Origin: Mycolicibacter engbaekii
GTDB taxonomy: Bacteria > Actinomycetota > Actinomycetes > Mycobacteriales > Mycobacteriaceae
Direction: 5' to 3'
Assembly (NCBI RefSeq): GCF_002101585.1
Contig: NZ_LQOT01000016.1
Span: forward strand, 81,147 to 145,146
Length of the DNA: 64,000 nucleotides
Below are positions 9,872-20,698 of the stretch, in pieces (position 1 is the stretch's first letter; the number at the start of each line of letters is the position of its first letter). A program made the position numbers and the translations under genes. Below the pieces are notes generated by a model. It searched no databases. It worked only from the letters and a program-made list of their open reading frames with translations, and was not told the origin of the DNA.

Positions 9872-10536
9872 GGCTGCCAGACCCCCACGAAGTAGCCGAC
9901 CCCGTACGGCGCGTCGCAGTAGAGCTGCTTGACCGCGCGCGGCGCCGTCCCGGCCAGCCCCGCCAGTGCCGCCAATCCCGCCCGCCCGACGATTTGTGGC
10001 GGCAGCCCCGCCAGGGCGGCGACGTCGCCGCCGGCCAGCGCCTCTTCGAGGGCGTGCTGATCTTCGCGGTGTTCGGGGTGGTAGCCGCCGGGTGCGGCCG
10101 GCGTCAGCGTGGCGGCACCGTCGGCGAGCACCAGCACGCCCGTGGGCTCGGCCAGCTGGTCCAGCTCGGCGCGCAGCCGCGCCCCGGTGGTCCACGCCGC
10201 GCGGGGATCGGCGTTGGAGTACACCACCACCTCGCCCTCCGGGCAGACCTGCCCGCGCACCCAGCCGGCCAGCAACGCGCACAACGGCAGATCAACCACC
10301 TGCCGGGCCTTCGGCGACAACCCGACCGTGACATCGGCGCCGAATCCCCCGAAACTGCCCACGCTGTCTGGCCCGAAGACCCCGTCCGGTCCGGCGCCGA
10401 GAGCCACCCAACGCCGCGGCAGCAGCGCCGCGGCGCCCAGGGCAGCATTCCGCAACTCGGCGGCTTCGGCGGCGGCGCCGGCCAGTTCGGGCACCAGCAC
10501 CGGCGCCGACGGCATGATCGCTATCGGTCCCAGCAC
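9868..10536 (-). CDS. LigB-like class III extradiol dioxygenase family protein (Rv2728c-like)
   Basis: 222 residues. Begins [20 protein letters not shown] and ends [15 protein letters not shown]; both blocks are conserved in the Rv2728c group that always sits before miaA. The fold resembles the LigB dioxygenase superfamily but the usual His pair for iron is not obvious, so catalysis is unproven. GTG at 10536 gives a 10-bp spacing to the upstream transporter; the longer frame reads into that gene. Function unknown. Confidence 0.8.
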   Translation of the reverse strand: MLGPIAIMPSAPVLVPELAGAAAEAAELRNAALGAAALLPRRWVALGAGPDGVFGPDSVGSFGGFGADVTVGLSPKARQVVDLPLCALLAGWVRGQVCPEGEVVVYSNADPRAAWTTGARLRAELDQLAEPTGVLVLADGAATLTPAAPGGYHPEHREDQHALEEALAGGDVAALAGLPPQIVGRAGLAALAGLAGTAPRAVKQLYCDAPYGVGYFVGVWQP

Positions 10537-10546
10537 GGCACCCAAA

Positions 10547-11464
10547 TTAGCTGTTCGACGGCGCGGCCACCGGCGCGGCCAGGTCCGCCCCCGCATCGGC
10601 GACGATGGTGGCCGCCTCACCGCGGGCCAGGGCGGCCGTGGCGACCACGACCAGGATCACCCCGGCGATCACCGCGACGTCCTCTGCTCCACCGGCCTGG
10701 ATCGTCTCGTTGAGCAGCAGCACGCCCAGGGCGGTGGCCACCAGCGGTTTGGCCACGATCATCGTCGGCATGGATGCCGTCAGCGCGCCGGCCCGAAACG
10801 CCGACTGCTGGAAGATCATCCCGGCCAGCGTCGCGGCGACCCAGGGCACCAGCGCCGGGGCGCGCAGCACCGCGGCGAAACCGTCGGCCTTGAGCACTTC
10901 CACCAGCACCTTGGTCAGCAGGGCGAACACCGCCAGCGACGTCCCGGCCACCACGGCAAGCAGCACTGCGGCGGCCGGCCGGCCGCGGAACATCCGGGCG
11001 GCCAGCACGCAGCCGACCAACACCGTCGGCAAGACCACCGCCACGATGATCCAGGTGGCCGCCGGAGCGTGACGTTTGCCTTCGGTGGGATCGCCCACGA
11101 TCACCACCACCGCCAGCGAGGCGGCCAGCAGGACGGCCCACATCCACTCCCGGTTGGTCACCGGGCGGCGGGTCAGCCAGGCATAGATCGGCAGGGCGAA
11201 CAGCAGCGCGGTCACCTGCAGGCCGGTCACCAGCATCACCGAACCGACCGCCAATGCCACCGCCTGCAGGGCGTAGTTGGCCACCGCCGCGGCGCCCCCG
11301 CCCCACCACCGGGGGTCACGCAGGCAGAGCCGGAACAACTCCAGGTGGCCCACCTGCTGGTCGGTGATCTCCTGCGCGGAGCGCTGCCGGATCACGTCGC
11401 CGATCGCGGACGCCAAGGCAGCGCACAGCGCGATCAGCGCCGCTAGGACATTTCCTGTCGACAT
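10547..11464 (-). CDS. EamA/DMT-like membrane transporter (Rv2729c-like), copy 1
   Basis: 305 residues with about ten hydrophobic helices. ATG 11464 follows GAGGAGGGGG. The protein starts VLAALIALCAALASAIGDVI and carries IFQQSAFRAGALTASMPT, a block shared with the next gene. It is the first gene of the co-directional run ending in hflX. Substrate unknown. It is a tandem paralogue of the gene at 11559-12437. Confidence 0.82.
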   Translation of the reverse strand: MSTGNVLAALIALCAALASAIGDVIRQRSAQEITDQQVGHLELFRLCLRDPRWWGGGAAAVANYALQAVALAVGSVMLVTGLQVTALLFALPIYAWLTRRPVTNREWMWAVLLAASLAVVVIVGDPTEGKRHAPAATWIIVAVVLPTVLVGCVLAARMFRGRPAAAVLLAVVAGTSLAVFALLTKVLVEVLKADGFAAVLRAPALVPWVAATLAGMIFQQSAFRAGALTASMPTMIVAKPLVATALGVLLLNETIQAGGAEDVAVIAGVILVVVATAALARGEAATIVADAGADLAAPVAAPSNS

Positions 11465-11558
11465 GGCCCCCTCCTCAGACGGGCAACGATACCCGCAGTC
11501 GGCGTTGCGGCCCGGGAGCAAAGCCGACGGCGGTAACCCGCCCGCTGGCCATCCCGCG

Positions 11559-12437
11559 CTATGTGGCGACCGCCGGGACCTCGGCAGTGGCCGCCTGATC
11601 CCGCGAGAGCGCCGCCACCGCGGCGACCAGCGTGCCCACCGCCAATACCAGGATGAAGGCGGCGTCGCGGCCCGGATTGAGCACCTCGCCGAGCAGGACC
11701 ACACCCAGCGTTGCGGCCACCAGGGGTTCGAGCACCGTGATCGTCGGTAGCGAGGCCGTCAGGGCCCCGGCGCGAAACGCCGACTGCTGGTAAACCATGC
11801 CCACCAGGGCCAGAGCTCCCCAGGCATACAGCTCCGGAGCCGTCAGCAGCGCGCGTGGACCATGGCCGATCAGATCGACCACCCCCTTGGTCAACACCGC
11901 GAAGATTCCCCAGGCGATGGCCGACACCGCAGCCAGCAGCACAGCCGCGACGGCCCGCCCGGCATAGACCCGTGCTCCGATCACGCACAGCAGCATCGTC
12001 GGTGCCAGCACGCCGATCACCCACACCCAGCCGTCCAGCGACGCCCGCGGCTGCCCGGCGGTGGGATTGCCGACGATGATGACCACCGCCAAGGCCGCGA
12101 CCAGCAGCCCCGCCCACAGCCAGACCGATGGGGCCAGCCGCCGGCCGGCCTGGCGAGCACCCAGCGGCAGCGCGAACAACAGCGAGGTGACCAGCAGTGA
12201 CTCCACCAGCAGCACCGATCCGAGTCCGAGCGCGACCGCCTGCAGAGCCAGTCCCACCAAGCCCGACACGCTGCCCACCCACCAGCGCCGGTCGGTCAGC
12301 AAGCGGGCGAACAATGCGGCGGATCCCACAGCCTGGTCGCCGACACGATGGGCGCTGCGCTGCTGGATCACATCGCTGATCGCGCCGAACAGCGCCGCAC
12401 CGAGAGCGAACAGCACGGCTACCGTCTCTTTCGCCAT
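11559..12437 (-). CDS. EamA/DMT-like membrane transporter, copy 2
   Basis: 292 residues, ~10 membrane helices, clearly paralogous to its downstream neighbour: both share FALGAALFGAISDVIQQRSA versus ALCAALASAIGDVIRQRSA and QQSAFRAGALTAS, with the same length and helix pattern. The 94-bp gap between the copies holds no gene. Likely arose by tandem duplication. Substrate unknown. A 56-bp repeat array lies upstream. Confidence 0.8.
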   Translation of the reverse strand: MAKETVAVLFALGAALFGAISDVIQQRSAHRVGDQAVGSAALFARLLTDRRWWVGSVSGLVGLALQAVALGLGSVLLVESLLVTSLLFALPLGARQAGRRLAPSVWLWAGLLVAALAVVIIVGNPTAGQPRASLDGWVWVIGVLAPTMLLCVIGARVYAGRAVAAVLLAAVSAIAWGIFAVLTKGVVDLIGHGPRALLTAPELYAWGALALVGMVYQQSAFRAGALTASLPTITVLEPLVAATLGVVLLGEVLNPGRDAAFILVLAVGTLVAAVAALSRDQAATAEVPAVAT

Positions 12438-12503
12438 GGCCGCCTCCTACCAGTCCGCAGGGAATTTCGGTGGCGATCCGACAGGCTACCGCCCGGCCTA
12501 TAC

Positions 12504-12662
12504 GGCGGCCCCAGCGTCGCCTCTCCTGCGTCGAGCCTCGCTGAACCGCACCACCCATCCGGCGGCCCCAGCTTCGCCTCTCCTGCGTCGAGCCTCGCTG
12601 AACCGCACCACCCATCGGCGGCCCCAGCTTCGCCTCTCCTGCGTCGAGCTTCGCTGAACCGC
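12504..12662. repeat. 56-57-bp tandem repeat, three units (family A)
   Basis: Units begin at 12504, 12561 and 12617; each runs GGCGGCCCCAGC.. through CTCTCCTGCGTCGAG to CTGAACCGC. They fill about half of the 340-bp space between the EamA gene start (12437) and the DUF349 start (12778). The reverse complement of the core (AGCGAGGCTCGACG...GAAGCTG) recurs in the array at 45546-45750, so this is a dispersed family. Confidence 0.9.
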
Positions 12663-12777
12663 CGAGTTGGCGGCGGAGTGTGGCGGGTAACTGCTTGAAT
12701 ACTCTTGAATACTTTCCAGGCATATCGAAGGCGCCGCGTCGCGCGGCAGATGCGCGGGCTATCCCGCGAAGGGTTAG

Positions 12778-14115
12778 GTGACGACAGCGATGACCACTGA
12801 CAGCGGTTCGCCCGCCCCCCGCCCGGGTCCGCGTCCGGGGCCGCGCCCCGGCCCGAAGCCGGGCGCCCGGCCGGCCCCGGCCGTCGTGGGGCCGCCTACC
12901 TGCGATCCACACCGATTCGGCCGCGTCGATGACGACGGCACGGTATGGCTGATCACGGCGGCCGGCGAGCGCCAGATCGGCTCGTGGCAGGCCGGTGACC
13001 GCGAGGCGGCGTTCGCCCACTTCGGCCGCCGCTACGACGATCTGAGCACCGAGGTGACCCTGCTCGAGGAGCGGTTGTCCTCCGGCAGCGGCGACGCCCG
13101 CAAGATCAAGGCGTCCGCGGCGGCGTTGGCCGAGCAGTTGCCCACCGCCAGCATCCTCGGCGACGTGGAGGCCCTGGCGACTCGGATCTCGGTGGTGTGC
13201 GACCATGCCGACTCCCTCGCCGCCGCAGCCCGTGCGCAGCGCGACGAGCAGCGCGCAGCGGCAACGGCACGCAAGGAAGCCCTGGCCGTCGAGGCCGAGG
13301 AGCTGGCCGCGACGTCGACGCAGTGGAAAGCTGCCGGCGACCGGCTGCGCGCCATTCTCGACGAATGGCGCACGATCACCGGACTGGACCGCAAGGTCGA
13401 TGATGCGCTGTGGAAGCGCTACGCCGCCGCACGCGACAGCTTCAACCGGCGGCGCGGGTCGCATTTCGCCGAGCTGGACCGCGGCCGGGCAGGCGCCCGG
13501 GAGGAGAAGGAACGGCTGTGTAAGCGGGCCGAGGAACTGGCCGCGTCCACCGACTGGGCGGCCACCAGCGCCACCTTCCGCCAGCTGCTGGCCACCTGGA
13601 AATCAGCGGAGCGGGCCTCGAAGGACGTCGATGAGGCGCTGTGGCAGCGCTTCAAGGCCGCCCAGGACACCTTCTTCGCCGCCCGCAACGCCGCGAACGC
13701 CGAGCGTGATGCCGAGCTGGAGGCAAACGCCGCGGCAAAAGAGGCCCTACTGGCCGAGGCGGAGCACATCGACCCCGCCAACCAGAACGCCGCGCGCGCC
13801 GCGCTGCGCTCGATCGTCAACAAGTGGGATGCCCTCGGCAAGGTACCCCGGGAGCGCTCCGCGGAGCTCGAGCGACGGCTGCGGGCGGTGGAGAAGAAGG
13901 TGCGGGATGCCGGCGCGGCAGCCGAGGCCGCCGTGGTGGACCCCGAAGCCGAAGCCCGGGCGGCTCAGTTCCGCACCCGCGCCGAACAGTTCGAGCGGCA
14001 AGCACTCAAGGCCCAGGCCGCGGGCCGGGACAAGGAGGCCGCCGAGGCCAGCGCCAACGCCGAGCAGTGGCGGCAATGGGCCCAGGCCGCCGAGCAGGCG
14101 CTCAACCGACGCTGA
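12778..14115 (+). CDS. DUF349 coiled-coil protein (Rv2731-like)
   Basis: 445 residues. N-terminal Pro/Gly/Arg repeat ([14 protein letters not shown]), then three or more DUF349 units rich in Trp/Lys/Glu helices ([47 protein letters not shown]) and a coiled C-terminus. DUF349 proteins are alpha-helical and of unclear role, with some links to RNA or stress. GTG 12778 has AAGGG just upstream; ATG 12790 is an alternative. Confidence 0.85.
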   Translation: MTTAMTTDSGSPAPRPGPRPGPRPGPKPGARPAPAVVGPPTCDPHRFGRVDDDGTVWLITAAGERQIGSWQAGDREAAFAHFGRRYDDLSTEVTLLEERLSSGSGDARKIKASAAALAEQLPTASILGDVEALATRISVVCDHADSLAAAARAQRDEQRAAATARKEALAVEAEELAATSTQWKAAGDRLRAILDEWRTITGLDRKVDDALWKRYAAARDSFNRRRGSHFAELDRGRAGAREEKERLCKRAEELAASTDWAATSATFRQLLATWKSAERASKDVDEALWQRFKAAQDTFFAARNAANAERDAELEANAAAKEALLAEAEHIDPANQNAARAALRSIVNKWDALGKVPRERSAELERRLRAVEKKVRDAGAAAEAAVVDPEAEARAAQFRTRAEQFERQALKAQAAGRDKEAAEASANAEQWRQWAQAAEQALNRR

Positions 14116-14133
14116 TCCACCAGCTCTCGACCA

Positions 14134-14153
14134 GCCGATGTTTGGGCATCGGC
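14134..14153 (+). terminator. hairpin after the DUF349 gene
   Basis: GCCGATG-TTTGGG-CATCGGC, perfect 7-bp stem 18 bp after the stop codon, no U-tract. Confidence 0.6.
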
Positions 14154-14208
14154 GACGTTGGGCTACCACCTCCAGACGAGACGGCACAACCACTCACTGG
14201 AGGTGAGC

Positions 14209-14667
14209 ATGGCCAGCAACATCACCGCGGCCCTCGACGTCAAGCGGCCGATTCAGACGGTGTACAACCAATGGACCCAGTTCGAGTCGTTCCCTCAGTT
14301 CATGGAGGGCGTCGAGCAGGTGCAGCAACGCGACCCCACGCACCTGCACTGGAAGATCAAGGTGGGACCGGTCTCGCGTGAGTTCGACGCGACCATCACC
14401 GAGCAACACCCCGAAGAGCGCATCGCCTGGCGATCCGACTCCGGACCGGCCCACGGCGGTGTGGTCACCTTTCACAAGATCGATGACAACACCACGCGGG
14501 TGACCACCCAGATGGACATCGACCCCGACGGTGTCCTGGAGAACGTCGCCGACAAGCTGCACATCCTGGACCACCGAGTGCACGGCGATCTCAAGCGCTT
14601 CAAGGAATTCATCGAAAGCCAGGGCAGCGAGACCGGCGCGTGGCGCGGAGACGTACCGCGCCAATGA
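14209..14667 (+). CDS. SRPBCC / polyketide-cyclase-like protein
   Basis: 152 residues of the START-like SRPBCC fold: ITAALDVKRPIQTVYNQWTQ at the N-terminus and a final long helix (HGDLKRFKEFIESQG). Members bind hydrophobic ligands; the ligand here is unknown. ATG 14209 sits 6 bases after GGAGG. Its stop overlaps an ATG (ATGA at 14664-14667), suggesting coupling to the next frame. Confidence 0.85.
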   Translation: MASNITAALDVKRPIQTVYNQWTQFESFPQFMEGVEQVQQRDPTHLHWKIKVGPVSREFDATITEQHPEERIAWRSDSGPAHGGVVTFHKIDDNTTRVTTQMDIDPDGVLENVADKLHILDHRVHGDLKRFKEFIESQGSETGAWRGDVPRQ

Positions 14668-15379
14668 TCGGCGGGGAACTGTTTCGCCGGGGGCAGCGCT
14701 GCGGCAAAGCCGGTTTTTTCACCCCGACGGTGTGCTGGCGACCGGCGTTCTCGAACGGGATGCACCTACCGGTGCGGGCCTGCCCGTCCCGTCGGCCACG
14801 GTCGTGGCGCGCATCTCCAAGGCCACCGGCACACCGGGCGCGCTACCCGACGCCGTCGGGCTGGCCCTGCGGATTCCCGCCTCAGCGCCCGATCAGGGCT
14901 GCTGGGACATCCTGCTGGCCTCGGCGGGATCGGGGATCGTGGGCCGCGCGTTGGGGATACGGCCCGCACTGCGGTGGTCGGGTCTGACGATGACCTCACT
15001 GCAGCCGCTGAGCTACCGCGAGCAGACGTGGTGGTTGCGGGCCCGGCTGAACACGCCGATCGACGGCCTGGGCTTGTCGCTGCGCAGCATCCGCCGGCAA
15101 CTCGACGGCGGCGAGATCCGCTTCGAACTCGAGCAGGCCCGCGGGACGGCCGGATTCCATCCGCTCGCGCACCTGGTACTCACCGGCCTCGAGGGGACCG
15201 GCGATGCGGGGCATGACGTGTCGTTCGACCCGACCGTCAACACCGCTCCGGGGGTGGAACTGCGTCCCCGTTGGCTCACCCGGTTGCGCGCCGACGCCTA
15301 TCGCGCGAGCCGGGAAGGCCGGGCCGCAACGGCTCCTACTCCCCCGCCGCCGGCGGTGGCTGGTCCTCGGGACCGTTGA
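14664..15379 (+). CDS. catalase-like conserved protein, apparent -1 frameshift at a T TTT TTC heptamer
   Basis: From 14720 the +2 frame encodes a conserved-looking protein (HPDGVLATGVLERD, ARISKATGTPGALPDAVGLALR) whose pattern recalls the catalase core (RFST..G..D..GFALK). That frame has no ATG, GTG or TTG start near it. The only plausible start, ATG 14664 overlapping the SRPBCC stop, lies in another frame and reads MIGGELFRRGQRCGKAGFF. The two join by stepping back one base at T TTT TTC (14714-14720), a canonical slippery heptamer. Either programmed frameshifting, a one-base deletion in a T tract, or an assembly error. The 3' end overlaps the convergent gene by 44 bp. Confidence 0.6.
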
Positions 15380-15941
15380 GGCCGTCCAGCAGGTTCTTGG
15401 AGTGCAGTTCGGCGGTGCTGCGCCGGCGCTCGGCCTCTGCGGCGAGCTGCAGCGCGGTGCGGGTCCACACCACGCGCGCCCAGTGAAACGTCAGCACGAA
15501 CAGCGTGATCCAGGCCAGGATCAGCCCGATGCCCGGGCCGGGGTCGCCCGGCACCGCGGTCTGGCGGGACCACACGGCCAGCAGTCCCGCCGCGGTGGCC
15601 ACCGCCGACCCCGACAGGGCCACCCAGGCCACCGTCCAGCGTCGCGTCACCAGGGCCAGCAGAGAGAATCCCACGCCGAACACCAGGGCCAGCCACATGA
15701 ACAGCTTCGACGGCAGCGTCACGAGGGCTCCGTCGGCGCTGTTGCCGGGGAACAGCACGTCCCAGCCGCGCACCGATCCGGTGTGCGGCAACAGGAACGA
15801 GCCCAGCAGGACGAAGACGCAGATCGCCACCACCAGGCCTCTGCCGCCCGGATCGATCTCGCCGGCCACGCGGCGCTCGGCGGCCTCGATGTCGGCGCGG
15901 TAGGCCTCGAAGTCTCGGTGGTTGTCGCCGCTGCCGCTCAT
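15336..15941 (-). CDS. membrane protein (Rv2732c-like)
   Basis: 201 residues with four to five hydrophobic helices (about residues 33-50, 80-97, 103-120, 138-155) flanked by charged ends. It starts inside the miaB stop (ATGA at 15938-15941), so it is co-translated with miaB, as Rv2732c is in M. tuberculosis. Function unknown; the coupling is conserved. Confidence 0.82.
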   Translation of the reverse strand: MSGSGDNHRDFEAYRADIEAAERRVAGEIDPGGRGLVVAICVFVLLGSFLLPHTGSVRGWDVLFPGNSADGALVTLPSKLFMWLALVFGVGFSLLALVTRRWTVAWVALSGSAVATAAGLLAVWSRQTAVPGDPGPGIGLILAWITLFVLTFHWARVVWTRTALQLAAEAERRRSTAELHSKNLLDGLNGPEDQPPPAAGE

Positions 15942-17404
15942 CGCGCCACCCCCGGCATCTTGGGCATACCGAGTCCGACACCGGGTGCCGGTTCGGCGTG
16001 CAGGTCTCCGGCCCGGGTACGCCGATGACTCAGCAGGGCGCCGTCGGCCAACAGGTGGTGCGGCGCCGCGCCGGTGACCGTCGTGGTCACCACGTCACCG
16101 GGACGCACCTGCGCGGTCCCGGGCGCGAAGTGCACCAGCCGGCCGTCGCGGGCCCGGCCGCTCATGCGTGCGGTCGCGGCATCCTTGCGTCCCTCACCGG
16201 CTGCCACCAGCAACTCGACGGTGCGACCGATCTGGGCCTGGTTCTCCTCCAACGAGATCTGCTCCTGTAGTTCGATCAGCCGGTCATAGCGCTGCTGGAC
16301 AACCTCTTTGGGCAATTGATCGGGAAGTTCGGCAGCAGGTGTCCCGGGGCGCTTGGAGTACTGAAAGGTGAATGCGGCCGCAAATCGGGCCGCCGCCACC
16401 ACCTCAAGGGTCTCGGCGAAATCCTGCTCCGTCTCACCGGGGAATCCCACGATCAGGTCCGTGGTGATGGCCGCGTCGGGAATGGCGGCCCGGACCCGCT
16501 CCAGGATGCCCAGGTAACGCTCGGCCCGGTAGGAGCGGCGCATGGCCCGCAGCACGCGGTCGGAACCGGACTGCAGCGGCATGTGCAGTGTGGGACAGAC
16601 GTTCGGGGTCTGCGCCATCGCTTCGATGACATCGTCGGTGAACTCAGCCGGATGCGGTGAGGTGAAGCGCACCCGCTCCAGCCCGTCGACGTCCCCGCAG
16701 GACCGCAGCAGCGACGCGAATGCGCCGCGGTCGCGCGGCAGGTCGGGGTCGGCGAACGAGACGCCGTAGGCGTTGACGTTCTGGCCCAGCAAGGTCACTT
16801 CGAGGACGCCCTCGGCGGCCAGCGCCCGCACCTCGGCAAGGATGTCGTCCGGGCTGCGGTCCACTTCGCGGCCCCGCAACGAGGGCACGATGCAGAAGGT
16901 GCAGCTGTTGTTACAGCCGACGGAGATCGACACCCAGGCCGAGTAGGCCGAGTCCCGCGCGGTGGGCAGCGACGACGGGAACTCCCGGAGCGATTCCACG
17001 ATCTCGACCTGGGCGCTGCGGTTGTGCCGGGCGCGCTCCAGCAGCGCCGGTAACGACCCCAGATTGTGGGTGCCGAAGACGACGTCCACCCACGGCGCGC
17101 GGTTCAGCACGCTGTCCTTGTCTTTCTGGGCCAGGCAGCCGCCCACCGCGATCTGCATGTCGGGGTTGCTGCGCTTGTTGGGCGCCAGGTGACTCAGGTT
17201 TCCGTAGAGCTTGTTGTCGGCGTTCTCGCGCACCGCGCAGGTGTTGAACACCACCAGGTCGGCGTCCGCGCCGTCGGAGGCGCGGCGATAACCGGCCTGT
17301 TCCAGCATTCCGGCGATCCGTTCGGAGTCGTGAACGTTCATCTGACAGCCGTAGGTGCGCACCTCGTAGGTGCGCATCTGTTCGGAAATCACCGGCGAAC
17401 TCAC
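15938..17404 (-). CDS. miaB: tRNA-2-methylthio-N6-dimethylallyladenosine synthase MiaB
   Basis: 488 residues: N-terminal UPF0004 domain with three cluster cysteines (YGCQMN, NTCAVRE, GGCLAQ), radical-SAM core with CNNSCTFC (CxxxCxxC), and C-terminal TRAM. It methylthiolates i6A37 made by MiaA. GTG 17404 is the longest start; ATG 17377 (MRTYEVRTY) is an alternative and neither has a strong ribosome site. Confidence 0.95.
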   Translation of the reverse strand: MSSPVISEQMRTYEVRTYGCQMNVHDSERIAGMLEQAGYRRASDGADADLVVFNTCAVRENADNKLYGNLSHLAPNKRSNPDMQIAVGGCLAQKDKDSVLNRAPWVDVVFGTHNLGSLPALLERARHNRSAQVEIVESLREFPSSLPTARDSAYSAWVSISVGCNNSCTFCIVPSLRGREVDRSPDDILAEVRALAAEGVLEVTLLGQNVNAYGVSFADPDLPRDRGAFASLLRSCGDVDGLERVRFTSPHPAEFTDDVIEAMAQTPNVCPTLHMPLQSGSDRVLRAMRRSYRAERYLGILERVRAAIPDAAITTDLIVGFPGETEQDFAETLEVVAAARFAAAFTFQYSKRPGTPAAELPDQLPKEVVQQRYDRLIELQEQISLEENQAQIGRTVELLVAAGEGRKDAATARMSGRARDGRLVHFAPGTAQVRPGDVVTTTVTGAAPHHLLADGALLSHRRTRAGDLHAEPAPGVGLGMPKMPGVAR

Positions 17405-17467
17405 CCGGTCTATGGTACGGCGGCGCGCGGCACCCGAGTCGATGGGACTGACCCGACCGATAGCGGC

Positions 17468-17481
17468 GTCCCGGCCGGGAC
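17468..17481. promoter_or_regulatory. 14-bp perfect palindrome upstream of the ABC transporter
   Basis: GTCCCGGCCGGGAC, 46 bp before the GTG at 17528, in the divergent miaB/transporter region. Candidate operator; GC-rich palindromes also arise by chance here. Confidence 0.35.
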
Positions 17482-17527
17482 TTCCTGGGTAGGGTCAGAT
17501 GCCATGATCAGCAGCGGAGGGGATCCG

Positions 17528-18261
<734 letters not shown>

Positions 18262-18262
<1 letters not shown>

Positions 18263-19080
18263 TGCTCACCGGGCGTTTGCGCAGGTTGGCGCGGGTCGCT
18301 GCGGTACTGGTGTGGGCGGCCGTCCTGACTGCGCTCACCGGGGCATGTACCGCCCACGACAGCGACAAGATCACCATCGGGGTCAAGTTCGACCAGCCCG
18401 GGTTGAGCGTCAAGAGACCCGACGGGACGCTGGACGGGTTCGATGTCGCCGTGGCCCGCTACGTCGCGGCCCGGCTGGGCTACCCGCCCGACCGCATCGC
18501 CTGGATCGAGGCTCCGTCCAGCCAGCGCGAGATGCTGCTGCGCAACGGCCAGGTCGACTTCCTGGTGGCCACGTATTCGATCACCGATTCTCGCCTGCAG
18601 AAGGTCGACTTCGCCGGCCCCTATCTGCTGGCCGGGCAGTCGCTGCTGGTTCGCGCCGATAACACCGACATCACAGGTACGGCCTCGCTGCAGCGGCACA
18701 AGAAGCTGTGTTCGGTGTCCGGTTCGACACCGGCGCAACGGATCAAGGACCGCTACCCCGGTGTGCAGTTGCAGCGTTACGACACCTACTCGGCATGTGT
18801 GGAGGCCCTGCGTAACGGCGCGATCGACGCGGTGACCACCGACGACGTGATCCTGGCCGGTTATGCCGCCCAGAGTCCCGGCGACTTCAAGCTGGTCGGC
18901 GAACGCTTCTCCCAGGAGCTTTACGGGATCGGTGTGCGTAAGGGCAACGACACGCTGCGGCAGCGGATCAACGACGCCCTCGAAGAAATGGAACGTGACG
19001 GTTCGTGGCGGGCGGCGTTCGAGGACAACTTCGGCCCGGCCGGGTTTGCCGTCCCCGATCCGCCGCCGATCAGGCGATGA
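18262..19080 (+). CDS. gluB: glutamate-binding lipoprotein
   Basis: 272 residues. Signal peptide with lipobox LTGAC (Cys about residue 28) anchors it outside the membrane. Type-3 solute-binding protein motifs follow (DGFDVAVARYVAARLGY, DFLVATYSITDSR, GSWRAAFEDNFG). ATG overlaps the gluA stop (TGATG). Substrate is inferred as glutamate or a similar polar amino acid from the GluABCD arrangement. Confidence 0.9.
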
Positions 19081-19754
19081 TGTTCGGCGAATATCGGGGC
19101 CAGATCCTGCAATCCTTCACCGTCACGGTGGAGTTGGCGGTGCTGTCCGGTGCGCTTGCGCTGACCTTGGGCACCGGGTTGGCGGCGATGCGCCTGGCTC
19201 CGGTGCCGGTGCTGCGCCTGCTCGGCGGCGGCTACGTCCATCTGGTGCGCAACACCCCGCTCACCCTGCTGTTGTTGTTGTGCTCGTTCGGGCTGTCCCA
19301 GACGCTGGGGGTGACGCTGACCGACCCGCAGTCGCCGACCTCGGTCGACGACAGCAACTTTCGCCTCGCGGTCCTCGGGCTCGGTGTCTACACCGCGTCT
19401 TTCGTCTGCGAAGCGGTGCGCGCCGGTGTCAACACGGTGGGTATCGGGCAGGCCGAGGCGGCTCGCTCGCTGGGGCTCAGTTTCACCCAGAATCTCCGGA
19501 TCATCCTGCTACCTCAAGCCTTTCGCGCCGTCATAGTCCCGTTGGGCTCGGTTTTCATCGCGCTGACGAAGAACACCACGCTGGCCTCGGCGATCGGCGT
19601 CGCCGAGGCGGCGTTGCTGATGAAGACGATGACCGAGAACACCGCGGCGCTGCTGGGCGTGGGCGCGGTGTTCGCCACCGGGTTTCTGGTGCTGACTCTG
19701 CCGCTCGGACTGTTGTTCGGTTACCTCGACCGGCGCTTGGCGGTGTCGCGATGA
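19077..19754 (+). CDS. gluC: amino-acid ABC transporter permease 1
   Basis: 225 residues, five hydrophobic helices and the EAA loop EAARSLGLSFTQNLRIILLPQ that contacts the ATPase. It begins ATGATG inside the gluB stop; either ATG may be used. HisM/GluC family. Confidence 0.9.
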   Translation: MMFGEYRGQILQSFTVTVELAVLSGALALTLGTGLAAMRLAPVPVLRLLGGGYVHLVRNTPLTLLLLLCSFGLSQTLGVTLTDPQSPTSVDDSNFRLAVLGLGVYTASFVCEAVRAGVNTVGIGQAEAARSLGLSFTQNLRIILLPQAFRAVIVPLGSVFIALTKNTTLASAIGVAEAALLMKTMTENTAALLGVGAVFATGFLVLTLPLGLLFGYLDRRLAVSR

Positions 19755-20635
19755 GGTCCGTGCCGCAGGCGACCGTGCTGTTCGACACCCCCGGCCCGCG
19801 GGCCCGGGCCCGCCACCACGCCTTGTCGGTGGCCACGGTGCTGGTCGCCGGCCTGCTGAGCTGGATGGTGTACTCGCGGCTGAGCGCCAAAGGCCAGCTG
19901 ACGGCGGAGAAATGGGCGCCGTTTCTGACCGCGGACCTGTGGCGGACCTACGTGTTGCCGGGGGTGGCGGGCACCCTCACCGCGGCAGCCTGGTCGATCG
20001 GGCTCGCACTGATTCTGGGCGTCGCGCTGGGGGTCGGCCGGCTGTCGCAGATCACGCCGGTGCGCTGGTGTTGCGCGGTGGTCGTGGAGTTCTTCCGGGC
20101 AATTCCGGTGCTGATCATGATGATCTTCGCCTATTTCGTCTACGGCCTGCTCAACGTGTTTCCACCGCAACAGATCGCATTGGCCGGGGTCGTCACCGGC
20201 CTGACCCTCTACAACGGCGCAGTCATCGCTGAGATCGTGCGGGCCGGGGTCAACGCCCTGCCCGGTGGACAAGCCGAGGCCGCCGCCGCGTTGGGCCTGG
20301 GCTGGATCCGGTCGATGCGGCTGGTCCTGCTGCCGCAGGCCGTCACCGCCATGCTTCCGGTACTGGTGTCGCAACTGGTGGTGGTGCTCAAAGACACCGC
20401 TATCGGCTACCAGATCACGTTTGTGGAGATGGTGCGCCAGGGCACCGTCGTCGGCTCCCAGTACAGCAACTACCTTCCCGCGCTCCTGGTGATCGCCGCA
20501 CTGATGATCACCGGAAACATGGTGTTGTCAGCCGGCGCCATCGGCTTGGAACGCCGCCTGCGCCGGGCCCGCCAGTCCCCCTTGGAGGCCACCACCATCG
20601 AGCCGGAAGGCACCCCGGGCACCCGCGTCGTTTAG
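19751..20635 (+). CDS. gluD: amino-acid ABC transporter permease 2
   Basis: 294 residues with a longer N-terminus than GluC, about five to six helices and EAA loop AEAAAALGLGWIRSMRLVLLP. ATG overlaps the gluC stop (ATGA). Its C-terminus is a charged cytoplasmic tail. Completes the four-gene importer; the 63-bp space after it carries only the start of the next small gene. Confidence 0.9.
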   Translation: MRSVPQATVLFDTPGPRARARHHALSVATVLVAGLLSWMVYSRLSAKGQLTAEKWAPFLTADLWRTYVLPGVAGTLTAAAWSIGLALILGVALGVGRLSQITPVRWCCAVVVEFFRAIPVLIMMIFAYFVYGLLNVFPPQQIALAGVVTGLTLYNGAVIAEIVRAGVNALPGGQAEAAAALGLGWIRSMRLVLLPQAVTAMLPVLVSQLVVVLKDTAIGYQITFVEMVRQGTVVGSQYSNYLPALLVIAALMITGNMVLSAGAIGLERRLRRARQSPLEATTIEPEGTPGTRVV

Positions 20636-20698
20636 GCACTGCGCACCCGGTGCCCGGCGTCTAGAGTCGGAATCGACAGCTAGCGACAGGAGACTCCG

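Noticed and set aside
11443..13464. 673-codon minus-strand open frame across the EamA gene and the DUF349 gene
   Set aside because: Gly/Arg/Ala-rich shadow; it reads through the repeat array and conflicts with both recognised genes.
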